Part shown: piece by piece, positions 18,644 through 26,635 of the stretch
Layout: every line of letters begins with the position of its first letter
Numbering within the stretch: position 1 is the stretch's first letter
Assembly (NCBI GenBank): GCA_001897295.1
Contig: MKSN01000001.1
Location: 124,001 to 188,000 of the forward strand
Length of the DNA: 64,000 nucleotides
Reading direction: 5' to 3'
Source of the DNA: Candidatus Saccharibacteria bacterium 49-20
GTDB taxonomy: Bacteria > Patescibacteriota > Saccharimonadia > Saccharimonadales > Saccharimonadaceae
Position numbers and translations under genes: made by a program
The notes under the pieces: model-generated
Database searches by the model: none
What the model was told of the DNA's origin: nothing
Seen by the model: only the letters and a program-made list of their open reading frames with translations

Positions 18644-19771
18644 CAATTGGGTCGGCTTTCGGAGCCTCCGTAAATTCTGGCGGTGCTTCTTCCTGACAAA
18701 TGCAATGAACTTGTGGGAATCCAGCTCCTCGGTGATTTGCTTAATGAGCGGTTCACCACTCCCATGCCTCACATGAGCCGACCACGCGTTCACCATATCA
18801 TCCAGCCGTTGTTCACTGACCGCGCCTTTATGGTAGGCTTTGAGGTTGCGGTGGAACTTCCGTCGGAATCTTCGGAGCGACGATGCCCGTACCCGTTTAC
18901 CATACGGATACATGATATAACCGACAAAGTCGACTCCCAGACGACTTGGATAGATGCGGACTTTTCTCGGATTCACCGTCAAGTACAGTTCATCGTATAG
19001 AAACGCCGTGATCTTTCGTTGCCACTCTTGCAAAACGGCTTTGTCTTGATGAAAGAGCAGGATGTCGTCCATGTAGCGGATGTAGAACTTGGCGTGAAGC
19101 GACTGCTTCGCAAACATATCCGCCTCATGAAGATAAATATTGGCAAAGAGCTGGGAGGTCAGGTTCCCGATAGGAATACCGCGCCGACCTTTTGTATGGT
19201 AGTTGGAGTCAGTTGGGAATAGGTAGTCGTGTTCATCGCCGCTGTCACTACTGTCAATAATGACATCCAAAAGTCGGAGCAACCTCGGATCATCTATCTT
19301 GCGACGCAACAGCTCACGGAGTTTAGCGTGATTCACCGACGGGTAGTATTTGGAGATATCAATTTTACAGACGTACAAGTTCGGTTCGCTTCTGAGGAAA
19401 TGTTGCACCCTCGCCATTGCTCGGTGGATTCCCTTATCTGGCCGACATGCATAAGAATCACGAATAAAGGAACGTTCGTAGAATGGGCTAAGAATGCCGT
19501 GCATGGCGTGGTGAACAATCCGGTCCCGAAAGGCCGGAGCCTCAATCATCCGGACTTTGGGTTCACGGATGATCCGGCGACGATAATCCATCGGGCGGTA
19601 CGAGCCGGACACCAATTCTCTCTGGATTTGAAGCAGATCACTCATGAAGCGGAAGTTGGTGGCCGTTGCCGAGTGGCTGTTGCGCTTTCCTATCAACGCC
19701 TTTTTATGGGCTTTTGCTAAGGCCTCTAGTGAAGCAATCTTAGCAAAAGCGGTGGCATCTAACATCGTCAT
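18608..19771 (-). CDS. DGR reverse transcriptase
   Basis: RT motifs KIDISKYYPSV, GIPIGNLTSQLFANIYL, FYIRYMDDILLF; adjacent TR/VR pair. Confidence 0.97.
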   Translation of the reverse strand: MTMLDATAFAKIASLEALAKAHKKALIGKRNSHSATATNFRFMSDLLQIQRELVSGSYRPMDYRRRIIREPKVRMIEAPAFRDRIVHHAMHGILSPFYERSFIRDSYACRPDKGIHRAMARVQHFLRSEPNLYVCKIDISKYYPSVNHAKLRELLRRKIDDPRLLRLLDVIIDSSDSGDEHDYLFPTDSNYHTKGRRGIPIGNLTSQLFANIYLHEADMFAKQSLHAKFYIRYMDDILLFHQDKAVLQEWQRKITAFLYDELYLTVNPRKVRIYPSRLGVDFVGYIMYPYGKRVRASSLRRFRRKFHRNLKAYHKGAVSEQRLDDMVNAWSAHVRHGSGEPLIKQITEELDSHKFIAFVRKKHRQNLRRLRKPTQLSLLDFDGSDSR

Positions 19772-19824
19772 CTATTCCTAGTATAAGCGTAAAGCGATAT
19801 ACTGGTTACGGTTATCGGGTCTGA

Positions 19825-19949
19825 AGCTTCTCGCGCGTTCATCCGCGGCGGCAATTGGAACAATGGCTCCAATGCCGGGGTCTTGACGCTCAATTTGAAC
19901 AATTCTGCGTCGAACTCGAACACGAACATCGGTTTCCGAGTTGCCCGGT
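19825..19949 (+). repeat. DGR template repeat (TR), on + strand
   Basis: Encodes ...RGGNWNNGSNAGVLTLNLNNSASNSNTNIGFRVAR with AAY-rich codons; A-specific mismatches to VR. Confidence 0.97.
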
Positions 19950-19958
19950 ATACTAGTT

Positions 19959-20009
19959 CGACAGATCGACACCTGTCGGGGCGTGATATGCAAGGTCTAC
20001 GGATCTTGC
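19959..20009 (+). ncRNA. Putative structured 3' part of TR RNA (two hairpins)
   Basis: CGACAG-N8-CTGTCG (19959-19978) and GCAAGGTC-N4-GATCTTGC (19990-20009) directly after TR. Confidence 0.45.
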
Positions 20010-20139
20010 GTCAGTGCCATATAGTATCCGACCTGCATAACCAGTCTTACTACTAAAAAGTCCTTTCTTAAACTTTATAAAGTAAGACGAATAGTACAAA
20101 GCCGCCCGGTTCAGTCGCGGGCGGCTTGCTTTTTAGGTA

Positions 20140-20403
20140 CTAGCGGGATCGCTTCTTGCGACCGATGCCAGCGACAGCAGCCTCCCAATCGGGCAGGTAG
20201 GAAGACTTGCGGATATTCTCGATGTACTCCGTCAGATCGGCGGCGAGGATACGTTCCTCTTTGCCGAAGAAGACCATCCGGAGCAGTCCTTGATTAACCG
20301 CCTCGTCGACTTCCTCTGGTGATAAGCTGAGCTTCTTGGCAACTTCCTCGATAGAGTAGGCGATCTCTTTTTTATACGGGTTGATACGTGGTAGGGTTTT
20401 CAT
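20140..20403 (-). CDS. Small HTH/excisionase-like DNA-binding protein
   Basis: IAYSIEEVAKKLSLSPEEVDEAVNQGLLRMVFFGKEERILAADLTEYIENIR; aaggagg RBS. Confidence 0.6.
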   Translation of the reverse strand: MKTLPRINPYKKEIAYSIEEVAKKLSLSPEEVDEAVNQGLLRMVFFGKEERILAADLTEYIENIRKSSYLPDWEAAVAGIGRKKRSR

Positions 20404-20598
20404 AAATAAACCTCCTTTTTCATTACATTTAGCGTCCGTTAGCCAGAGCGGATATAAGTATCCGGCCGCGCAGCACCTCTGGTAACTGTCCCATTTTCGG
20501 GTCGGACGGGATTGGAGTCAACCGTCGCACCGCTATTTTCTTTTATAATCTTTGGGAGAAGTTTTTTCGGCGTACCAGCCGGTCATAAAATCGACCCC

Positions 20599-20701
20599 TT
20601 GACCTACAGGGGTCGTAAGGTGTAGACTTTTCTTAGAAGGGTCTTATTGAATAAACAAGGACACTTCCAAGAGGGTAATATCTTTTGGAAGTGTCTTTTT
20701 T
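20599..20701 (+). ncRNA. Putative short transcription unit without ORF: promoter-like sequence plus strong terminator
   Basis: TTGACC...TGTAGACT promoter-like; 7-bp inverted repeat CGACCCC/GGGGTCG 20592-20615; 11-bp stem GACACTTCCAA/TTGGAAGTGTC + T-run 20660-20701. Confidence 0.35.
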
Positions 20702-20773
20702 ACGAGGTAGGTAATCGGTCTTCAACGCTTTGACCCATACTGCGTTTGAACGATCCGCCGGGGAGATTGGCTT

Positions 20774-21118
20774 ATGCCTGATGATCTTAGCTCTCTGCGT
20801 CTAGTCGCCACTACCCTTGCTGGTAAGTGGACTCTCCCGGTTGTTTATTCACTTAAAGACAATACTCGTCGCTATCATGAAATCCGTCGCCATTTTCCAA
20901 AGGCGACCGAGAAAATGATTATCGCTACACTCAAGAAGCTGGAGAAAGATGGACTGGTCAAGCGCCGCATCTATCCAACCGTACCTCCAAAAACCGAATA
21001 TACTTTGACACCGTTAGGTTTTGAAGTCCTTGCCATAGCCCAATCAGCCAATGCACTAGCCAAAGCTAGTACCGCCATTGAATCACTGAAAGAGGCCCGC
21101 GGCGGCCTCTTTTCATAG
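20774..21118 (+). CDS. HxlR-family winged-helix transcriptional regulator
   Basis: GKWTLPVVYSLKDNTRRYHEIRRHFPKATEKMIIATLKKLEKDGLVKRRIYPTVPPKTEYTLTPLG. Confidence 0.85.
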   Translation: MPDDLSSLRLVATTLAGKWTLPVVYSLKDNTRRYHEIRRHFPKATEKMIIATLKKLEKDGLVKRRIYPTVPPKTEYTLTPLGFEVLAIAQSANALAKASTAIESLKEARGGLFS

Positions 21119-21365
21119 GCAGATAAAAACTCCGTTTCGTGTCGTTATCCACAGGCGGAGTTTTTGTTGTTTTTGAGCATTTCCATATCTGTTAAATGGG
21201 TACTATCCTCGAAGATAGTAACTAACCTTTTAGTAAGTTACTTACTTTTAAGTGCGTTCTTGTTTTCCGACATTCCGGATGATTTAGTGGCATCAGGTAT
21301 AAGTGTGATTCGTACCTGCTCACGGTGGCAATGAGGTTATCAAAATAAGCAACGTGGGAGGTTGT

Positions 21366-21710
21366 ATGAACAAACTGACAAACATCAAAATAGTCGCCAG
21401 TGTCGTCGCCGTCGGGTCGCTCGTCGTACTGACTCAACCTGCATTGGCCGCAGATGTCGCAGGTGTGGATAATGTAGAGAACTTCATCCGCACCATCATT
21501 AGTGTCATCGCGGGTCTGGCGGGATTGGTCGCTACCGGCTTCATTGTAGTAGGCGGTTTCGGCTACATCACCAGCTCCGGCAATCCGGAACACCTGGATA
21601 GGGCGAAGCGGACACTGCTCTGGTCTTTGATCGGGCTGGCAATCGTTATCGCGGCGTTCGTCATTTCAAATATCATCGTATCGGTTGCGACCAACGCGTT
21701 CGGGAGTTAA
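21366..21710 (+). CDS. TrbC/VirB2-like pilin subunit
   Basis: Signal-like N-terminus (QPALAADVAG) and two TMs GFIVVGGFGYITSSGNPEHLDRAKRTLLWSLIGLAIVI. Confidence 0.75.
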   Translation: MNKLTNIKIVASVVAVGSLVVLTQPALAADVAGVDNVENFIRTIISVIAGLAGLVATGFIVVGGFGYITSSGNPEHLDRAKRTLLWSLIGLAIVIAAFVISNIIVSVATNAFGS

Positions 21711-21720
21711 GGGGTAACTC

Positions 21721-23244
21721 ATGAACTTTCTCACCATGAGTTTGTCGCTCATGGCTGATACTTCCGGTGCCATCCAAGCGATGCGCGACTGGGTTAATCC
21801 GACCATGACGACTTTAACCGCACTGGCTGGTCTAGCTTGTGTCTTCTTTATCGTCTACGGCGGAATCCTTTACATGACTTCTACCGGACGGCCGGAAAAG
21901 CTGGATCAAGCCAAGCGGGTGTTGAAGAACGCTCTTATCGGGGTGGTGATCGTCATTGGAGCGGCCACACTGACCGCCATTCTCAACGGGGCGATGACGC
22001 ATACGCAAGCACCGAGTAGCGCCGCCTTGCCGAGCCTGAACGATATCACGCCGGAAGCACCGAGCAACGGGCTGATCGACATCTTGATAAACGCTATCGT
22101 CGGGGTGCTGAGTTTCATCATCCAAGCTATCGCTACGCCATTTCTGGATGCGCTAGAGTTCTTTACCAAATCAACTCCGCTCATGACCGATAACTCCGCC
22201 GTCTTTAACTTCTGGTTGGCAATGGTTGGTATTACCGACGTATTCTTCGTGGTCGTGGTGGCGCTGATCGGTTTCCACGTTATGAGTGCCAGTACGTTCG
22301 GACTGGACGAGATTGAGTTCAAGCAACTGCTCCCAAGAATCCTACTGGTATTCGTGCTGCTCAATTCCTCGATATTCATCATCGACGGGTTCATCGCCGC
22401 AAGCAACGCGCTCATCACAGCAGTCGGGCAAGTCGGCGGGGCGGCCGGGGTCTGGGACACCTTAACAAAAGTGGTTGGAGAATCGGGCGGTCAAGGGCTG
22501 GCGGCACTGCTCATCATGCTGGTCTTTCTGATCTTCTCGTTCATTCTGCTTATCTACTACGTCGGACGTTTGGTTGCGCTCTACATCGGAGCGGTACTCT
22601 CGCCACTGGTGATTCTAGTCTGGTTGGTGCCGGGGTTTCGAGACTTTTCGGAAACCGCGATGAAAACCTACCTCACCACCATCTTTGTCCTATTCGTCCA
22701 CGTGGTCATCCTGACCTTAGCGGGTTCACTATTCGTCGGATTATCCAGCACTTCCGGAAACGATGTGCCGAATGTTCTCATGAGCATGGCGGTAGGCCTC
22801 GCAACGATCATCGCACTGCTTAAAACTCAGGGGCTGATGATGCAGTTTAGCTACGTGAGTCTGGGCGCGAGGAATACCCGCCAGCTAGGTACACAATTCA
22901 TGAATGGTATCAGTTACTTAGGGGGCAAAGGTCGGGCAGCTGCTTCATGGGCGCTTCAAAGCGACAGTAAATCCAGCACCGGACTGACTCGTTCGTCTGG
23001 GATGAAGGGCTCAAGCGTCGGCGGAAGCTATACCCAGCCGAAATCTACGGCCAAAGCTCCGATAGTTGGAGGAACTTCCACTAAAGCCACGAAACGTACT
23101 CCGACTGGCACGACTACCAAAGCACCGAAAGTCGGCGCGGCCAACGCTACGCCAAGAACTGCCGTGAAACCCGTTACTACCAGTACGACAGTCGCAAAGG
23201 CTAAGACTGCCACGAAAACTACCAAGAAAGGAAAAACGTCATGA
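21721..23244 (+). CDS. VirB6/TrbL-like T4SS membrane protein with N-terminal VirB2-like segment
   Basis: N-term FIVYGGILYMTSTGRPEKLDQAKRVLKNALIGVVIVIGA; many TMs; Thr/Lys-rich tail. Confidence 0.75.
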   Translation: MNFLTMSLSLMADTSGAIQAMRDWVNPTMTTLTALAGLACVFFIVYGGILYMTSTGRPEKLDQAKRVLKNALIGVVIVIGAATLTAILNGAMTHTQAPSSAALPSLNDITPEAPSNGLIDILINAIVGVLSFIIQAIATPFLDALEFFTKSTPLMTDNSAVFNFWLAMVGITDVFFVVVVALIGFHVMSASTFGLDEIEFKQLLPRILLVFVLLNSSIFIIDGFIAASNALITAVGQVGGAAGVWDTLTKVVGESGGQGLAALLIMLVFLIFSFILLIYYVGRLVALYIGAVLSPLVILVWLVPGFRDFSETAMKTYLTTIFVLFVHVVILTLAGSLFVGLSSTSGNDVPNVLMSMAVGLATIIALLKTQGLMMQFSYVSLGARNTRQLGTQFMNGISYLGGKGRAAASWALQSDSKSSTGLTRSSGMKGSSVGGSYTQPKSTAKAPIVGGTSTKATKRTPTGTTTKAPKVGAANATPRTAVKPVTTSTTVAKAKTATKTTKKGKTS

Positions 23245-23741
23245 AAGTAACCGTTGTTCCCGCACAGGTCACGACCGTTGAAGACAAGATTACCGGTAAC
23301 CTGTCGCTCTCTCAGATCGCTTTGTTCTGTGTTCCGGTGTTCGGCGGGTCGCTCCTGTATGCCGCACTTCCACCGAGTATGGGCTATATGCTCTACAAAC
23401 TGGTTATCATCGGTATCGTGTCACTGATTGCACTCAGTCTGTCCATCCGCATCAAAGGAAAAATCGTACTGCAATGGCTGTTCGTCCTGCTTCGGTTCCA
23501 TGCTCGGCCACGGCTTTACCTATTTACCAAGAACACCACGCTCCACCGGGAAGACTATCCGGAAGTCGTGAGGCAGACGGAAGCGGTTGTCACCAAAGAA
23601 AAGAAACCTATCTCACTACCGAAACTCGACCCATCCCAAAGGGCGTACCTGTACACCAAGCTGGACGATCCGATTAGGCGGTTGAAATTTGAAACCACCA
23701 AGAAAGGAGGACTCAATGTCCGTATCTCAGAAACAGAATAA
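23241..23741 (+). CDS. PrgI family (VirB3-like) T4SS protein
   Basis: VPAQVTTVEDKITGNLSLSQIALFCVPVFGGSLLYA; overlaps upstream stop. Confidence 0.75.
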   Translation: MKVTVVPAQVTTVEDKITGNLSLSQIALFCVPVFGGSLLYAALPPSMGYMLYKLVIIGIVSLIALSLSIRIKGKIVLQWLFVLLRFHARPRLYLFTKNTTLHREDYPEVVRQTEAVVTKEKKPISLPKLDPSQRAYLYTKLDDPIRRLKFETTKKGGLNVRISETE

Positions 23742-24354
23742 GACGAAACGCACCGGCACGACCCGTCAGCAAATCGGTATCAGGGGAGTGCGGGACGGTA
23801 TCTTGCTCCTACCGAACAACGGCTATCGGCTGGTGCTGGAAGTATCCTCGCTCAACTTCGAGTTAAAAAGCGAAGACGAGCAGGATGCGATCATTGATAC
23901 CTACGAGAGTTTTCTGAACTCCGTCGGCACCAAGCTCCAGATTCTTATCCGTACCCGCGAAATCGACATGGATAAATATCTTGAAGACCTGTCGGCTCGG
24001 CTAGAAAACGAGACCGAACGCATCTACCGCGACCAGCTTCAAAACTACGACGAGTTCATCCGCTCACTGATTCAGAGCAACAAGATCCTGACGCGGCACT
24101 TTTATATCATCGTGCCGTATGAAAGTACCAGTAAGGACTTTGATCTCATCAAAGAGCAATTGGCGCTGACCGCCGATATCGTTATGAAAGGTATGAACCG
24201 GATGGGTATGAGCGCACGGCAGTTAAGTAGTCTGGAAACCCTCGACCTGTTCTACAGTTTCTACAACCCAACGGCCGCGAAGATTCAACCATTAACCGAC
24301 CGCGCCTTATCCGCCATACACACGGCACTTATAGAGAAAGGAGAACAAGTATGA
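23716..24354 (+). CDS. TraC-like/VirB4-associated T4SS protein
   Basis: IGIRGVRDGILLLPNNGYRLVLEVSSLNFELKSEDEQDAIIDTYESFLNSVGTKLQILIRTREIDMD; aaaggagg RBS. Confidence 0.7.
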   Translation: MSVSQKQNKTKRTGTTRQQIGIRGVRDGILLLPNNGYRLVLEVSSLNFELKSEDEQDAIIDTYESFLNSVGTKLQILIRTREIDMDKYLEDLSARLENETERIYRDQLQNYDEFIRSLIQSNKILTRHFYIIVPYESTSKDFDLIKEQLALTADIVMKGMNRMGMSARQLSSLETLDLFYSFYNPTAAKIQPLTDRALSAIHTALIEKGEQV

Positions 24355-26084
24355 ATAGCCCGATAGCAACAATGAGAAAACGTCGTGAAGCCAGAGAATT
24401 AAAGGCCAAAGAGCTGAAGCTGGTATTCGGTGAACAGGATATGCTCGATGTGATGAGCTATGCCAGCTTAGAAGAAACGCCGGACTACATCAACTTAGAC
24501 GGCGTGTTCCTCCGGACACTCTACATCAACGGTTATCCGTTCGTGGCGAACTCTGGCTGGCTGGATAGTCTAATTAACTTCAACCACGATACCGACATCA
24601 GCTATCACGTGACGGAAGTCAGCGCACTGCTGGCACTTCCGAAACTGCACCGCAAAATCACTGAGCTGGAAAGCACCAAGCGGGCGATGATCCGAGCCGG
24701 TAAGATTGTGGGATCGGAAGTCACTGACCCACTCGAATCGGCCATTGAACTACGCGACAAAATCCAGCGTGGGCAGGAAAAGTTGTTCCAGATGAGTATC
24801 TACGTCACGCTTCGAGCCGATAGTCTGGAAGAACTCAATAAGACGACCAAACTATTAGAAGCCACCTTGTCGGCGCGTCTGTTTTATAGCAAAGTCGCTC
24901 GTTACCAGCAGATTGAAGCCTTGCAAAGCATCCTCCCGCGAGCCGAAGACCAGTTAGCCCAGAAGCGAAACCTAGACAGTAGCTCGGCGGCACTGACCTT
25001 TCCGTTCATGAGTTCAGAACTCGTTCAAGAATCGGGCATCCTTTATGGAGTCAATAAGTCCAACAATTCACTGGTGATTTTGGATCGCTTCGGGCTGCCG
25101 AACGCCAACTCCATCACGTTTGCTCAGTCGGGATCTGGTAAGAGCTACACGACCAAAGTGGAGATACTCCGCCAGCTTATGCAGGGGACAAAAGTTATCG
25201 TCATTGACCCGGAACGTGAGTATAAACGCCTCACCGAATCGGTCAATGGCACCTACGTCAAACTCAGCGCCAAGAGCAAGCAGAAGATTAACCCGTTCGA
25301 CTTAGCGACGACATTTCACAATATCGACGACCTGTCCGAACACGTCCAAGACCTGACCGAAGTGATCAGCCTGATGGCCGAGGGGTTGAACTCTCGTGAG
25401 AAAGCAGCGGTGGACAAAGCGATTCTTAAAATCTACAAAAACGCCAAGAAAGAACAACCGCTTCTTGAAGACCTGTACGCCGAACTGAACAAACTCGGAC
25501 AGTTGAAACTCTGTGAACGGCTGGAAAAGTACATCTCAGGATCACTGGCGAGTGTCTTCAATAGCCAAACTAACATCGACCTCTCGAACCGTCTGGTGAT
25601 CTTCGACATCAAAGACCTGCCGGAATCGCTCCGTCAGATTATGATGCTCATCATCTCTAACTTTGTCCAGAATCAGGTCAAGGCCAAGCCGGAAAAGCGA
25701 CTACTGATTATCGACGAGGGCTGGTTACTGCTCGAACACGAGGAGTCAGCTCGCTTCGTAGCGGGACTAGTACGCCGCGCCCGTAAATACTACCTCGGCG
25801 TGTCCATCATCTCTCAGCAAGCCAACGACTTCCTGCACTCTGATTATGGCCGTGCCATCGCTTCGCAATCGGCACTCCGTATCTTAATGCGACAAGACAC
25901 CACGACGATTAAGAATGTGGCGAGTGAGTTCAACCTGTCTGAATATGAGGAGAGCTTCCTGCTGACCTGCGAACGGGGTGATGCCCTGATTATCGCCGAT
26001 CAGAATCACGTGGCGGTGAAGGTCGTCGCCAGTGAGAAAGAACATCCGCTCATTACCACCAATCCGACGGAGCTATACGGATGA
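24351..26084 (+). CDS. VirB4-like T4SS ATPase
   Basis: Walker A ITFAQSGSGKSYTTKVEILRQ; RLLIIDEGWLLLEHEESARFVAGLVRRARKYYLGVSIISQQ. Confidence 0.92.
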   Translation: MNSPIATMRKRREARELKAKELKLVFGEQDMLDVMSYASLEETPDYINLDGVFLRTLYINGYPFVANSGWLDSLINFNHDTDISYHVTEVSALLALPKLHRKITELESTKRAMIRAGKIVGSEVTDPLESAIELRDKIQRGQEKLFQMSIYVTLRADSLEELNKTTKLLEATLSARLFYSKVARYQQIEALQSILPRAEDQLAQKRNLDSSSAALTFPFMSSELVQESGILYGVNKSNNSLVILDRFGLPNANSITFAQSGSGKSYTTKVEILRQLMQGTKVIVIDPEREYKRLTESVNGTYVKLSAKSKQKINPFDLATTFHNIDDLSEHVQDLTEVISLMAEGLNSREKAAVDKAILKIYKNAKKEQPLLEDLYAELNKLGQLKLCERLEKYISGSLASVFNSQTNIDLSNRLVIFDIKDLPESLRQIMMLIISNFVQNQVKAKPEKRLLIIDEGWLLLEHEESARFVAGLVRRARKYYLGVSIISQQANDFLHSDYGRAIASQSALRILMRQDTTTIKNVASEFNLSEYEESFLLTCERGDALIIADQNHVAVKVVASEKEHPLITTNPTELYG

Positions 26085-26635
26085 ACCCGGCAATCATCGC
26101 GTCACTATTTTTTAGCGGAAACCTCCGCAAGTACGCTTTGATTGCCTTATGTGTTCTCGTGTTTGTATTGTCGATGCCAGTGGTAGCAGTCTTTGCGATG
26201 GGCAGGGATGTGACGACCTACCTCTCTCAACAACCGAGTGCCGAATCCGCTGAGGAGCAAGGCTTCTACATGGGGCCGGACGTTCCGGGCAATACCTACG
26301 CATGGGGTAACTGTACATGGTGGTCATACGCTATGCGCTTTTGGGCAGACGATCCGATTCCGACGAGTTGGGGCAACGCTAATACGTGGGACGACTACGC
26401 AAGGCGCGATGGATACCTCGTTGATCACACACCAAGCATCGGGGCTATCTTCCAGACTGACGGCGGCAGTGAACTCGGTCACGTGGCCTACGTGAGCTTT
26501 GTTGACCCTCTTTCTGGACAATGGACGATATCAGAGATGAACGCTCCGCATATCAATGTAGTATCCACTCGAACATTTGCCGCATCCTCGGCGGCTTCCT
26601 ATAACTTCATCCACGATAAGATCGGAGAACTCTAA
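26081..26635 (+). CDS. CHAP-domain peptidoglycan hydrolase
   Basis: N-terminal TM; YAWGNCTWWSYAMRF...GAIFQTDGGSELGHVAYVSFV. Confidence 0.88.
   Translation: MNPAIIASLFFSGNLRKYALIALCVLVFVLSMPVVAVFAMGRDVTTYLSQQPSAESAEEQGFYMGPDVPGNTYAWGNCTWWSYAMRFWADDPIPTSWGNANTWDDYARRDGYLVDHTPSIGAIFQTDGGSELGHVAYVSFVDPLSGQWTISEMNAPHINVVSTRTFAASSAASYNFIHDKIGEL

Noticed and set aside
19229-19720. 163-aa + strand ORF inside RT gene
   Set aside because: Antisense to the RT, whose motifs are clear; no independent coding evidence.
21906-22460. 184-aa - strand ORF within VirB6-like gene
   Set aside because: Antisense to a membrane protein gene; reverse-complement shadow ORF.
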